Shown here one piece after another: positions 47,046 to 56,300 of a stretch of DNA of 64,000 nucleotides (the first letter of the stretch is position 1; each line of letters starts with the position of its first letter). The notes under the pieces were generated by a model, which saw nothing but the letters and a program-made list of their open reading frames with translations, was not told the DNA's origin and searched no databases. The DNA is from Xiamenia xianingshaonis. Its GTDB lineage: Bacteria > Actinomycetota > Coriobacteriia > Coriobacteriales > Eggerthellaceae. The position numbers and the translations under genes were made by a program. The DNA is taken from positions 496,001-560,000 of the forward strand of contig NZ_CP072829.1 of the NCBI RefSeq assembly GCF_017945865.1, read 5' to 3'.

Positions 47046-47669
47046 ATGAAGGAATCCGACGTGGGCGAGGGCCAGCGTTTGGGGGCGGAGCCGCTCGATG
47101 CCTTTTTCGCCCGCACGCCCCGCTTCGCTCTGGCGTTTTCGGGCGGGACCGATTCGGCGTTTCTGCTGGCCGCCGCGCTGACCGCCGGATGCGACGTGAA
47201 GGCCTACGGCGTGCGCACGGCCTTCCAGCCCGCCTTCGAGATCGACGATTCGCGTCGGCTCGCCGACGAGCTGGGCGCCGACTTCCAGCTGATCGACGCC
47301 GACGTGTTCGCGCGTCGGGACGTGTGCGAAAACGGCCCCGACCGCTGCTACCGCTGCAAGACGTTCATCTTTTCGACCATCCTGGCTGCCATGGACCGCG
47401 ACGGCTTCTCGGTGCTGGCCGACGGCACGAACGCCACCGACGACCCTTCGCGCCGCCCCGGATTCCAAGCGCTGCGCGAGCTGGGGGTCGTCTCTCCCTT
47501 GCGCCGCGCCGGCATGGCCAAGGACGACGTGCGGGCCGCTTCGCGCGAGCTTTGCCTGTTCACGGCCGACAAGCCAAGTTTTTCCTGTCTGGCCGTGCAT
47601 GCGCCGGCGGGCGCACTTCTCACGCCGGAGGCCCTGGAAGCCGTGCGCAAGCAGCTCGGTGTCCTCTGA
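47046..47669 (+). CDS. Short LarE-like PP-loop ATP-pyrophosphatase
   Basis: This is a 207-residue protein of the LarE (sacrificial sulfur transferase) family. It has the PP-loop FSGGTDSAFLLA near residue 31, DRCYRCKTFIFSTI with a CxxC pair, LADGTNATDDPSRRPG, and DKPSFSCLAVHAP, which aligns with the LarE cysteine block. LarE is usually about 270 residues; here the chain stops soon after LTPEALEAVRKQLG, so the C-terminal domain is missing. The start ATG 47046 follows AAAGGAGCGAAGG. No lactate racemase partner genes are in the window, so a role in making a nickel-pincer cofactor is uncertain. It could be a truncated form or a distinct subfamily. Confidence 0.75.
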   Translation: MKESDVGEGQRLGAEPLDAFFARTPRFALAFSGGTDSAFLLAAALTAGCDVKAYGVRTAFQPAFEIDDSRRLADELGADFQLIDADVFARRDVCENGPDRCYRCKTFIFSTILAAMDRDGFSVLADGTNATDDPSRRPGFQALRELGVVSPLRRAGMAKDDVRAASRELCLFTADKPSFSCLAVHAPAGALLTPEALEAVRKQLGVL

Positions 47670-47903
47670 TCCAGGACAAACCATGACCTATTCCATCAAC
47701 TTTAACGGCATGCCGTCTCGGGAAACGCTGGTGAAGGCCGGTCCGTTTGCGCAGGGCCAGCGGGATTGACCGGCATTTCCCTCGTGCGGCTCCCGTGCTG
47801 CATCAACAGGAAAAATGCGGTATTATTGACCTTTCGGCCGCTTCGACTGTCGAGGGGACGGCGATCGGGAGGGTCGTCGAGGAAATGGGGACGGGGGACT
47901 GCC

Positions 47904-48848
47904 ATGGAATTCGACCTGCTGCGCGAATATATCGTGCTGTCGCAAACGCTCAACTATACCAAGGCGGCCGAATCGCTGCACGTGACGCAGCCGACGCTCA
48001 GCAAGCACATCGCCTCGCTCGAAAAAGAGCTGGGCTGTGCGCTGTTCGAGCGCGATCGGCGTCGCGTGGAGCTGACCGACGAAGGCGTCGTCTTTGCGGC
48101 GGCGGCCATCCAGATCGTCGACACGTTCGACGAGGCGCACGACCGCATCCAGGAAATGGCGACGAGCGATCCGATCCGCGTGAACGGCGTTTTGAACGAC
48201 AATGCGGTTTCGGCCATTCTGTCCATCGCGGCGATGATCCTTGACGAAGAGGGGCACCAGCCTGTCGCCTATGGCGGCTCGAACGTGAACGACTTTGTGC
48301 AGCAGGTGCTCGAAGGCGAGACGGACATCGCTTTCGCCTATGCCGACCTGGACGGATTGGAATCGCTCGGCCTCGGTTACATTCCGCTTACGCGGTCGCG
48401 CTTTGTCGCCATGGTGCCGCTTTCCAGCTCGCTTGCCGCCCGCAAGAACATCTCCATCGACGATTTGCGCAACTTCCGGTTCGTGAAATACGCCGACAAC
48501 TACTCCATCTGCGGCTGGGCGAACATCGAGCAGGTCTGCCATGACCACGGCTTCAATCCGCGCACGCGCACGGTGCTCGGCCGCAACGCCACGAACTACA
48601 CGGCCATATCGCTCGGGGTGGATGACGTGGTCATCCTGCAGTCGAGCATGCCGCAGCTGCGCTATTTGAGCGATTTTTCGAAGGTCGCCATCCTTCCCAT
48701 CACCGATGACGACGCGGCGTTTCGCCTGTACGCCATCTACAAGCAGGACAACCACGAACGCGTGCGTCCGGCGCTCGACGCGTATGCCCAGGCCAGAAAG
48801 ACCATCATCAGCCACGGGAAGAACTCGCCACTCGTGGAAAGCGCGTAG
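47904..48848 (+). CDS. LysR-family transcriptional regulator
   Basis: This is a 314-residue regulator with an N-terminal winged helix-turn-helix (about residues 1-65: FDLLREYIVLSQTLNYTKAA, then ESLHVTQPTLSKHIASLEKE) and a LysR-type effector domain. The effector domain shows QQVLEGETDIAFAYAD and RSRFVAMVPLSSSLAAR. The effector is unknown. The gene is convergent with the Fe-S/TorD gene group, so it has no obvious divergently controlled partner. The upstream gene is the LarE-like PP-loop gene. ATG 47904 follows ACGGGGGAC. Related regulators in Eggerthellaceae often have a shortened effector domain; this one is of normal length. Confidence 0.9.
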   Translation: MEFDLLREYIVLSQTLNYTKAAESLHVTQPTLSKHIASLEKELGCALFERDRRRVELTDEGVVFAAAAIQIVDTFDEAHDRIQEMATSDPIRVNGVLNDNAVSAILSIAAMILDEEGHQPVAYGGSNVNDFVQQVLEGETDIAFAYADLDGLESLGLGYIPLTRSRFVAMVPLSSSLAARKNISIDDLRNFRFVKYADNYSICGWANIEQVCHDHGFNPRTRTVLGRNATNYTAISLGVDDVVILQSSMPQLRYLSDFSKVAILPITDDDAAFRLYAIYKQDNHERVRPALDAYAQARKTIISHGKNSPLVESA

Positions 48849-48949
48849 GGCGCGCAAACGGCAGGCGGGCGACGCGCAGGTCCGGCCTTGCGGCGAGCGG
48901 CTCGCTTACGTTTGTTGAAGACTCGGGAAGGCGCGGCGGCGCATACTTG

Positions 48950-50332
48950 CTAGCGGTCGCGCTCCTCGGCCGCCTTTCGGGCGCATCGGCGCTCTTCGTC
49001 GCGGCGGGCGGCGTATTCGCGCAGCTTGGCGACTTCGTTTTCATTGAGCGTGACCTGGGGGTCTTGCACGACGTTCGTCTTGAAGAGGCGCGCCATGCGC
49101 GTGGGGATGGACGTGGGGCCGTTCGGGTTCCACTCGAGCGGCGGCATCGTGAAGCGGCGTTTGGTGCCGCGCAAAAACTCGTCGGTCGACACCTCGTCTG
49201 ACACGGTGATGGCGCCTTCAAGGCAGACGGTCTCGCACAGGCGGCATTGCACGCACAGGGTCGGCCGGAAGTCGGCGCCGAAGGAGCCGTCGGCCGTATC
49301 GAAGCGCGACAGCGCCCCGGTGGGGCAGAAGACGGTGCAGATGCGGCACGAGCGGCAGAGGTCGGTGTTGATGGACACCGCGCCCCACAGCCGCGTGCGC
49401 ACAGGCCCGCGTTCTGGCGATCCCATTGCTTTCAACGAGTTGAACAGGCGCAACCGGCGCTCCGGGACGAAGTGGGGCAGCGTGCCGTCGGCTTGCACGT
49501 GGGCGAACTTGCTCTTCGGGACGCTTCGGCGGACGGCGGTGCGCACGCGGGGGTCGCGCCGGGTGAGGCTCGCGGCGGACGGGGCGGTGCGAGCGGTCGG
49601 AGACGCCGTGGGGCTGGCCTCGTGCGCGGCTGGATCAAGAACGCCGTCGGTCTGGGGCGCTGCCGCATCTGCCGCCGCCCAGGAAAAGGCGTCGAGCGCT
49701 TCTTCGGCGCTCATGCGCTCTACCGGCGACGTCGCGCCGACCGCTTCCAGCAGCGCTGCGGCGCAAGCGCACGCCTCGGCGCACAGGGTCCCGCCGGCGT
49801 GGTGGGCGCATGCAGCGCAGTCGCTGCTCACAAGCACGAGCCGCGCGGCGCCTTGGGCCGTCGCCTGCACGACGAGCGATTCGTCTGCTCGTCCCAGGCA
49901 TTCGACCGGCACGGCAGGCACGCCGTCGGCCGTCCATGCCGTGCCGGTGTCGGCGTTCGGGCTGCCAGCCGTCTGCGCAATTGCCGCCCGTGCCGCAGAG
50001 CACGCGACCACTGCCAGGCCGCCGCTTTCCCGCACGCTTGCTTCCATCTGGCCGAACAGCTCTTCGTCGGTGGGGTTCGCCGCTTCCAGGCAGCCGGTGG
50101 GGCATGCCGTGGCGCAGGTGCCGCACCCGATGCACAGCTGGGGGCTCACCGTGATGCCGTCGTCGGTCAGCGCGATGGCGCCGGTCGTGCACACCTCGGC
50201 GCATCGAAGACAGCGTCCATGGCGATGGCGCACGAGCACGCACCGGTTTTTGTGCACGTGCAACAGCTGGCTTTCCACGCCTCCGATGATGTCTACCATC
50301 GCGCCCATTTCCACGTTCGTCATGCCGCCCAT
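48950..50332 (-). CDS. Four-cluster 4Fe-4S protein of a molybdoenzyme maturation/electron-transfer locus
   Basis: This is a 460-residue protein with two pairs of ferredoxin motifs. CLRCAEVCTTGA and CIGCGTCATACPTG lie near the N-terminus (about residues 41-85). CRSCRICTVFCPTGA and CVQCRLCETVCLEG lie near residues 330-380. Between them is a Cys-rich segment (DCAACAHHAGGTLC, then EACACAA) and an Ala/Pro/Thr-rich linker. It has no signal peptide, so it is cytoplasmic. It follows the TorD-like gene by 38 bases in the same direction. The start may be ATG 50332 or 50323; AAGGGAG abuts the first and gives better spacing for the second. It may pass electrons or take part in maturing Mo enzymes (inference). 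Confidence 0.8.
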   Translation of the reverse strand: MGGMTNVEMGAMVDIIGGVESQLLHVHKNRCVLVRHRHGRCLRCAEVCTTGAIALTDDGITVSPQLCIGCGTCATACPTGCLEAANPTDEELFGQMEASVRESGGLAVVACSAARAAIAQTAGSPNADTGTAWTADGVPAVPVECLGRADESLVVQATAQGAARLVLVSSDCAACAHHAGGTLCAEACACAAALLEAVGATSPVERMSAEEALDAFSWAAADAAAPQTDGVLDPAAHEASPTASPTARTAPSAASLTRRDPRVRTAVRRSVPKSKFAHVQADGTLPHFVPERRLRLFNSLKAMGSPERGPVRTRLWGAVSINTDLCRSCRICTVFCPTGALSRFDTADGSFGADFRPTLCVQCRLCETVCLEGAITVSDEVSTDEFLRGTKRRFTMPPLEWNPNGPTSIPTRMARLFKTNVVQDPQVTLNENEVAKLREYAARRDEERRCARKAAEERDR

Positions 50333-50370
50333 CTCCCTTCACGCCGCCGAGTCGACCTGTGTCGAGGCTT

Positions 50371-51114
50371 CTAGTCTTCGACCAGACCTTCCAAAAGCGC
50401 CGCGTCCTCTTCCAAGAACCCTTCGGTCACGTCTGCCAGCGCCTGGTAGAACGTCGTGCCGGCGAAACGGCGAACGTCGTTGCAGAACACCGGCGCCCAT
50501 GTCGCCACGTGGTCGAGCATGAAGTTCTTCTGCGTGCTCAGAAGCGCGGTCGCTTCGTCTTCGTCGCCGGCCCGCAGCGCTTTGGCGGTCCGGGCGCTCA
50601 TGATGCGCATGAATTCCAGCTCTACGGCGATGTGGTCCTCGCCGGTTTTCCACGATGCGGACTTGTCCAGGCCGCACGAGCGGTAAATAGCCAGCACTTC
50701 GTCGCGTGCGTCTTGCATGAGCAGGCGTTTTTCGGACGTGTAAACGCTTTCGAAGGGATAGGCCGCCGAATACGTGTCGATGCCCGATCCTAAAAACGTC
50801 TTCGTGTAGTCCACTGAAAGCCGCAGCACCGGGTCGACCCAAGCGTTGGACAAGTACTTTGCCAGCGTGTAGTAGCCGCGGTCCAAAAGGTCGTTTCCCG
50901 ACGAGACGGGGTAGCGCATGGCGACGAGCTCGTCGAACAGCGCCTCGTCCACTTCGGCATAGTACAGTCGCGCGATCAGGCCATACGTTGCCGCACGGTT
51001 GTCGCACATCGCGGCAAGCTCTTCGAGCGTCATCTCGTCTTCGGCCTGGGGGGAAGCCTCTGCGTGCGCCGTTTCTTCTTCGGTCCCATAGGAGTTTTCT
51101 GCAACATCGCTCAT
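50371..51114 (-). CDS. TorD/DmsD-family molybdoenzyme chaperone
   Basis: This is a 247-residue all-helical chaperone of the TorD family, which binds the Tat leader of molybdopterin enzymes and assists cofactor insertion. Family features are RAATYGLIARLYYAEVDEALF near the N-terminus, LSVDYTKTFLGSGIDTYSAAYPFES with the typical acidic/aromatic pattern, and HIAVELEFM followed by F-rich helices. I chose the ATG giving MSDVAENS, with GGAGGGATC upstream; its ATG overlaps the TGA of the upstream gene (ATGA). Two Tat-type Mo enzymes lie 2-12 kb away, so it likely serves one or both. Confidence 0.85.
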   Translation of the reverse strand: MSDVAENSYGTEEETAHAEASPQAEDEMTLEELAAMCDNRAATYGLIARLYYAEVDEALFDELVAMRYPVSSGNDLLDRGYYTLAKYLSNAWVDPVLRLSVDYTKTFLGSGIDTYSAAYPFESVYTSEKRLLMQDARDEVLAIYRSCGLDKSASWKTGEDHIAVELEFMRIMSARTAKALRAGDEDEATALLSTQKNFMLDHVATWAPVFCNDVRRFAGTTFYQALADVTEGFLEEDAALLEGLVED

Positions 51115-51917
51115 CGCGATCCCTCCGCTTCCTCGATGCCCTCCAAGTATTCGATGCCGGCCGACGTGGCGCACCAGTGTCCGTTCCAGCTTATCGCGCC
51201 GGCGCGTTCCAGCTTGTCGACGAAGTAGGTGGCGAAGCGCTTCGGAGACTGCAGCACCGGCTCGTCGTCGACCGCGTCTCCGATGACGGCGAGCGTCGAG
51301 CCGCCGTCGCGGGCGCACAGGCGCAGCACCGTGTGGTAGATTTCGGGATAGCGCGCATCTTCGGCGACGCAGGCCCGTATGAGTTCGAGCGGGTGGTAGC
51401 GGTCGAGCTTCGCGCGGCCGTCGTCCGTCAGCATCCAATGCACGTCGGGCGCGGGGGCTACGGCCCAGTATTCCACGCCGTCCTCTTCAACGCGCAGCGG
51501 CTCTTGCTCCACCTCGTCAAGCGGGGTGCCCTCTGCGTCGGTCTTGCGGATGGCGCTGGCCCGCTCGAGCAGATCGGCCAGCGTCGAGGGGTCGTAGATG
51601 CAGTGATGATGCTGTTTCAGCTCGCCGACCTGCGCCTCCAAGTCGGCGACCGCCACGGGGGACGTGCAGGCTTCGAGCATGGAATACAGCATGGCATGCA
51701 GCGTGGGCATCTGGTTGAACAGCGCTTCAATGCGCGCCTCGGCCGTTTCCGCGTTCGCGAACGAATTGAGCTCTCCGAGAAACGTCGGGTATGCCTCCGG
51801 GTTCGGCAGATTGTACGGCCCTTCTTCAAAGACCGATTCGACCACGTCGTCGTCTTGCTCGTCTTCGAAGAACAGGCTGTCAAGCGGGTCGAAATCCCTC
51901 GTTGCGTCTCCCTCCAT
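51111..51917 (-). CDS. Unknown acidic protein coupled to the TorD-family gene
   Basis: I do not recognise this 268-residue protein. It is acidic and soluble, with no signal peptide or membrane segment. The first about 45 residues are rich in Asp/Glu (SLFFEDEQDDDVVESVFEEG). A helical middle follows (ALFNQMPTLHAMLYSMLEAC). The C-terminal part (YFVDKLERAGAISWNGHWCA, then TSAGIEYLEGIE) resembles a winged-helix fold in pattern only. The ATG at 51917 has GGAGGAGG upstream. ATGA overlap with the TorD-family gene strongly suggests a joint role, for example in assembling or regulating a molybdoenzyme. Confidence 0.7.
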   Translation of the reverse strand: MEGDATRDFDPLDSLFFEDEQDDDVVESVFEEGPYNLPNPEAYPTFLGELNSFANAETAEARIEALFNQMPTLHAMLYSMLEACTSPVAVADLEAQVGELKQHHHCIYDPSTLADLLERASAIRKTDAEGTPLDEVEQEPLRVEEDGVEYWAVAPAPDVHWMLTDDGRAKLDRYHPLELIRACVAEDARYPEIYHTVLRLCARDGGSTLAVIGDAVDDEPVLQSPKRFATYFVDKLERAGAISWNGHWCATSAGIEYLEGIEEAEGSR

Positions 51918-52240
51918 AGGTTCCTCCTCCCGATTGTGAACCGTCGGCGCACAGCCGCCGCCCGCGCGGGGCGGACCGGACGGCATGCGGCGCCCCTCGG
52001 ATGATAAGACGGGCCGTGCTGCTTTGTCCAGATTTCGGGTCCGTCTGCTCATAACGATTCGGCGCTGCTCATTCCGCGCACGAACCGCTTCATTCCGATT
52101 CGTCATGCGCGGCCGTGCCAGCATTGACAAAGCCTGCCGCTGCGTCCATGCTTGGGCTCGTGGCCGATGCCGAAACGCGTTTTCGGCGCGGTGCGTCCAC
52201 GATGGAAAAGATGTCGCCTGCGGGCAGGTGAGGAGGATGT
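51918..52240. promoter_or_regulatory. Divergent intergenic region with a palindrome and candidate promoter
   Basis: These 323 bases separate the minus-strand TorD triad from the plus-strand unknown gene. TTGACA lies at 52124-52129, with the weak CATGCT 17 bases further. A perfect palindromic stem GCCGAAA-CGCGT-TTTCGGC lies at 52169-52187, 54 bases before the next start. It could be an operator or a hairpin. I see no gene in the region. Confidence 0.4.
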
Positions 52241-53110
52241 ATGCTGGTCAAGCCGTCGTTGGTGCTGCAAGTGAAGCTGGTCGGCTCCGACTGGTCCGAA
52301 GCCTGCGCAGCCGAGGTCAAGCGCAGCTACATGTACATCGCCCAGTCCATCGTGAGCGAGCTCGGCGAAGACGAGGCGGAAGACGGCAACGTCATGCGGC
52401 TGTCCATCCGGCTCATGCGTTCTTATTGGGATCCGACAGACCCCAAATCTCAGGAACTCTGGGAGGCATCGATGATGCCGTGGCTCGTCAATGCCACGCG
52501 CAACCTGTCGACGGCCATGCACAACTACAACACCGTCAGGCATCCGATGGGCGCGGGCAACCTCATCTATGAGTGGGCCGATTATGATTTCGGTGCGAAT
52601 GCCCTGATCAGGGTGAAGGTCGACGCTGAAAACCGCATCACGGGCTACATGCCTGCCATCGCGAACGAGGTGCGCACACTTCTGCACGAAGGCGCGCTGG
52701 GCGAAGGCGTGGCAATGATCCGCGTGCCGTCGCGGGCAAGCTGGAAAGCGCAGGTGCAAGCCGCCCGCGAAGCTCAGCGCCAGGCGGCCGAAGCTGCGGC
52801 CGCTGCAGAGGCGCAAGCCGCCGAGCAGGCCGAGCCGGCCGATCCGCAAGCCGCCGAAGCGGCAGGCGCGGAAGACGGATCGCCCGCTGCGGTCATCGCC
52901 GAGCCAACTGAGCCGGCTGAGCCGGCCGCGCCGCAAGCCGACGCCGATCGCGCCGACGCTGACGCTCCCGAAACCCCCGAAGCCTCCGAAGACGTTGCTG
53001 GGCCGGACGCTTCCACGCCCGCCTTCGACATCGACTTCTCCGTCTGGGGTATCGAGTACGCTGACGGCACCGTCGTCGAATACGATTCCGCGACGCGCAC
53101 GCTGCGCTGA
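52241..53110 (+). CDS. Unknown protein with disordered Ala/Glu/Pro-rich C-terminal half
   Basis: I do not recognise this 289-residue protein. Residues 1-170 look globular (SLVLQVKLVGSDWSEACAAE, RSYMYIAQSIVSELGEDEAE, and HEGALGEGVAMIRVPSRASW). The rest is low complexity, dominated by Ala, Glu and Pro (QAAEQAEPADPQAAEAAG), ending in a short folded-looking piece FDIDFSVWGIEYADGTVVEY. There is no signal peptide. The ATG has TGAGGAGGATG upstream. A strong terminator follows. It lies between the TorD triad and the first Mo enzyme operon; a functional link is possible but not shown by the sequence. Confidence 0.65.
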   Translation: MLVKPSLVLQVKLVGSDWSEACAAEVKRSYMYIAQSIVSELGEDEAEDGNVMRLSIRLMRSYWDPTDPKSQELWEASMMPWLVNATRNLSTAMHNYNTVRHPMGAGNLIYEWADYDFGANALIRVKVDAENRITGYMPAIANEVRTLLHEGALGEGVAMIRVPSRASWKAQVQAAREAQRQAAEAAAAAEAQAAEQAEPADPQAAEAAGAEDGSPAAVIAEPTEPAEPAAPQADADRADADAPETPEASEDVAGPDASTPAFDIDFSVWGIEYADGTVVEYDSATRTLR

Positions 53111-53132
53111 TCCATACCTATTCCCTCCTCTA

Positions 53133-53170
53133 AAAGCCCCGTCCGCACGTTGTGCGGACGGGGCGCTTTC
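53133..53170 (+). terminator. Intrinsic terminator before the first molybdoenzyme operon
   Basis: GCCCCGTCCGCAC (53136-53148) pairs perfectly with GTGCGGACGGGGC (53152-53164) around a 3-base loop, flanked by AAAA and a CTTTC tail. Very stable, so it insulates the Mo operon from upstream transcription. Confidence 0.85.
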
Positions 53171-53194
53171 ATGCGCTCACCTGGTCCGTTTCTT

Positions 53195-53288
53195 ATAGGG
53201 CATGGTCATATTCCCCCGTGGCATGGCCTATGCGGCAACGGAATGGAAGGGGCGCTGTTATGCCGTCATTGGAAATTCCTTATGCCGT
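53195..53288 (+). promoter_or_regulatory. Candidate operator region of the first molybdoenzyme operon
   Basis: ATAGGGCATG (53195-53204) and CATGGCCTAT (53222-53231) form an inverted repeat with one mismatch. Downstream, TTATGCCGT occurs twice (53258-53266 and 53280-53288), 22 bases apart, i.e. about two helical turns. The sequence between them is CATTGGAAATTCC with a near-palindrome GGAAATTCC. The region ends 104 bases before the catalytic subunit start. It looks like a regulator binding site. Confidence 0.45.
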
Positions 53289-53392
53289 AGGCGCAGCGTA
53301 ATCTGGTTGCCGAAGGGCTTTCCCCGAAGGGCGCCGCATGCAGCGGCGCTGGAGGGAAGGCGAGAGAGAAAGCGTAAGAGAAGGAGGATGAG

Positions 53393-56300
53393 ATGGGCAA
53401 ACTGAACATGACGCGCCGTTCTTTCATCAAGACCGCCGTCGTGTCCGCATCGGCTGCGGCCCTCGTTGGGGCAGGGACTTCCACCGTCGCCCTCGCTGAC
53501 GACGACAAGGCTGCCGCGTCCGGCGGCGAGATCAAAAAGATCCGCTCGTGCTGCCGCGGCTGCGGCAAAGTCGAATGCGGCGTGTGGGTCTATGTGCAGG
53601 ATGGCAAGGTCATCCGCACGGAAGGCGACGATGACTGCTACCTGACCATGGGCAACCACTGCTCCAAGGGCCAGGCGTCCATCCAGGCGGCCTATCACCC
53701 CGACCGCATCAAGTACCCCATGAAGCGCACGAACCCCAAGGGCGATGACGATCCCGGCTGGACGCGCATTTCCTGGGAAGAGGCCTACCAGACCATCGCC
53801 GACAACATCTTGGAGATCACCGAGAAGTACGGCAACGAGTCGACGTTCACCTGGTGCGGCACGGGCCGCCAGTGGTGCATGCAGTCTGACGCCGGCATGG
53901 CGCTTTTGCTGTTTGGCTCGCCCAACATCGTGGCGGCCTACCAGGTGTGCAAGGGCCCGCGCCACTTCGCAAGCCGCATCGACAACGTGCAGGCCTGGTC
54001 GTGGTCCGAGGTCATCAACCACTCCACGAAGTTCGTGCAGTGGGCCACCGAACAGTCGCAGTCCAACTACGACGACGCGGCTCGCACGGTCGTCGACGTC
54101 GCCCGCTGCGCCGATGCGTTCATCAGCGTCGACCCGCGACTGACGAACCTCGGGCGCACGGCCAAGTACTGGCTGCCCATCCGTCCTGGCACCGACAGCG
54201 CGCTGGCGCTGGGGTGGTGCCACCTCATTCTGAAGAACGACCTGTGCGACCTGCAGTTCCTCAAGCGCTGGTCCAATTCGCCGTTCATCGTGGTGCCCGA
54301 CATGGAGCCCACCGGCTACATGGAGGCCGTGCAAAACGGCGGGTATCCCTACCAGTACCAGACGCGCCTTTTGACCGAGGCCGACATCGACCCGAAGATG
54401 GTCGATTGGGAGATCGAAGGCGAGGGCGACCCGCAGCGCTACCTGGTGTACGACCAGCTCAATGAGCGCTGGACCTATTGGCAGGCGCATCCGGAAGTGG
54501 GCGGCGCCCATTGGGAAGGCGAGGAGTGGAAGAAGTCGACGAGCTACTTCGACCAGGACCTTTCCCGCCTGCGTGACGACGAGTCGAAAAAGCCCGGCAA
54601 GGTGTACGACCTGTCCGAGTTCGACCCGCTCATCGATCCGGCGCTCTATGGCGAATTCGACGTGACGCTCAAGGACGGCTCCACCCACAAGGGCCGCCCC
54701 GTCTTCGACATCTGGGCCGAATACCTGGAGCAGTTCACGCCTGAAGTCGTGTCCAAGATCACCACGGTGGACGCGAAACTCATCGAGGACTCCTGCTTGG
54801 AGTGGGCCACCCGCGACGATCCGCGCATTCCCAACGGCGGCATCAACTACGGCCTGGCCATCGAGCACCACGGCAACTCCACGCAGAACTGCCGCGCCAT
54901 CATGGCCTGCTGCGCCATGGTCGGCGCCATCGACACCCCAGGTGGCCAGCGCGGCGCCACGAACGGCTGGACCACCCAGTCCGGCCCGACGTCCATGTAT
55001 CCCGGCGCCGACGGCGGCTCGAACCCCGACGCCTTCGTGCGCGCCCCGTTCTTCGGCCTGTACAACCGCATCGCCGGCTACGAGAAGTTCCCGATGCTGT
55101 ACTGGTATGCCGTGTGGGCCGACTGCAACTCGGTCATGGAATACGCGCATCGCGACGAGAACGCCCCGTACAAGATCCACGGCGGCATGATCGGCTCGGG
55201 CGACCACATGAACATGGCGAATGCGTCCTACAACTGGGAAGCGCTGCTCATGCAGGACTTCATGTTCGAGGCCAATCTGTGGCATTCGCCCACGTCGGGC
55301 GCGGTGGACATCCTGCTGCCGGTGTGCCACTGGACCGAAATGAACGCCCAGCGCATCGCGCAGGGCTCGGGCGGCTCGTTCAGCCTGTGCGTGCGCGCGG
55401 TCGATCCTCCGGGAGAGTGCAAGTCCGACCCGCTGTACTTCCTCGAGCTGGCGCCCTACTTCCAGGTTCCTTGCTCGACCGACCCGGAAGACCCCTACTG
55501 GGAAAAGGCCATGAAGGAAACCGGCAAGCCCATCGACATCTTGGCACTGGAATACGAATGCCTCGACGCCGAGCACGGCGGCGGCTGTGCGCCGTACGAC
55601 TCGTGGGAGGAATTCGCCGCGGCCTACCAGGATCATGGCACCTGGAACATGAAGGAAGTGTTCCCGGACGACTGGGGCAGCTATCGCCGCTATGAGATCG
55701 GCCAGGCCTATCGCAAGGCTCCGCATCAGCAGGTGGTCAAGCTCGACATCAACATCCCGGGCTTCCCGACTCCCACGATGAAGCACGAGCTGTGGGCCAC
55801 CTCCATCGAGTCGCACTTCCCGAACGGCTCCGACGGCCCGGAGGTGACGCCGGGCTTCCGCACCGAGGCGCTGCCGTACTACGTCGAGGGCATCCACTCT
55901 CCCGTGCGCGACCCGCAGCTGTACGAGGAATACCCCATCAGCTGCATCACCGGCCGCCGCATCCCGGTGTACTTCCACTCCGAGCATCGCCAACTGCCGT
56001 GGTGCCGCGAGCTGTGGCCCGTGCCGCGCATGGAGATCAACCCCGAAACCGCCGCCGAGCTGGGCATCGAGCAAGGCGACTGGTGCTGGATCGAAAGCCC
56101 GTGGGGCAAGGTGCGCCAGACGGCCGACCTGTTCTACGGCATTCGCCCCGGCATGATCAATGCCGAGCACCAGTGGTGGTATCCCGAGCTTGCGCAGGCC
56201 GACAAGGGCTTCGAGCTGTCCTGCATCAACTGCATCGTCGACCGCACGGCGCAAGACAAGTACAACGGCTCGTCCAACGTGCGCGGCTATCCCGTGAAGG

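Noticed and set aside
47683-47769. 28-codon open frame after the LarE-like gene
   Set aside because: It has an ATG and a stop, but no good ribosome-binding site or recognisable sequence; not matched to the missing LarE C-terminus either.
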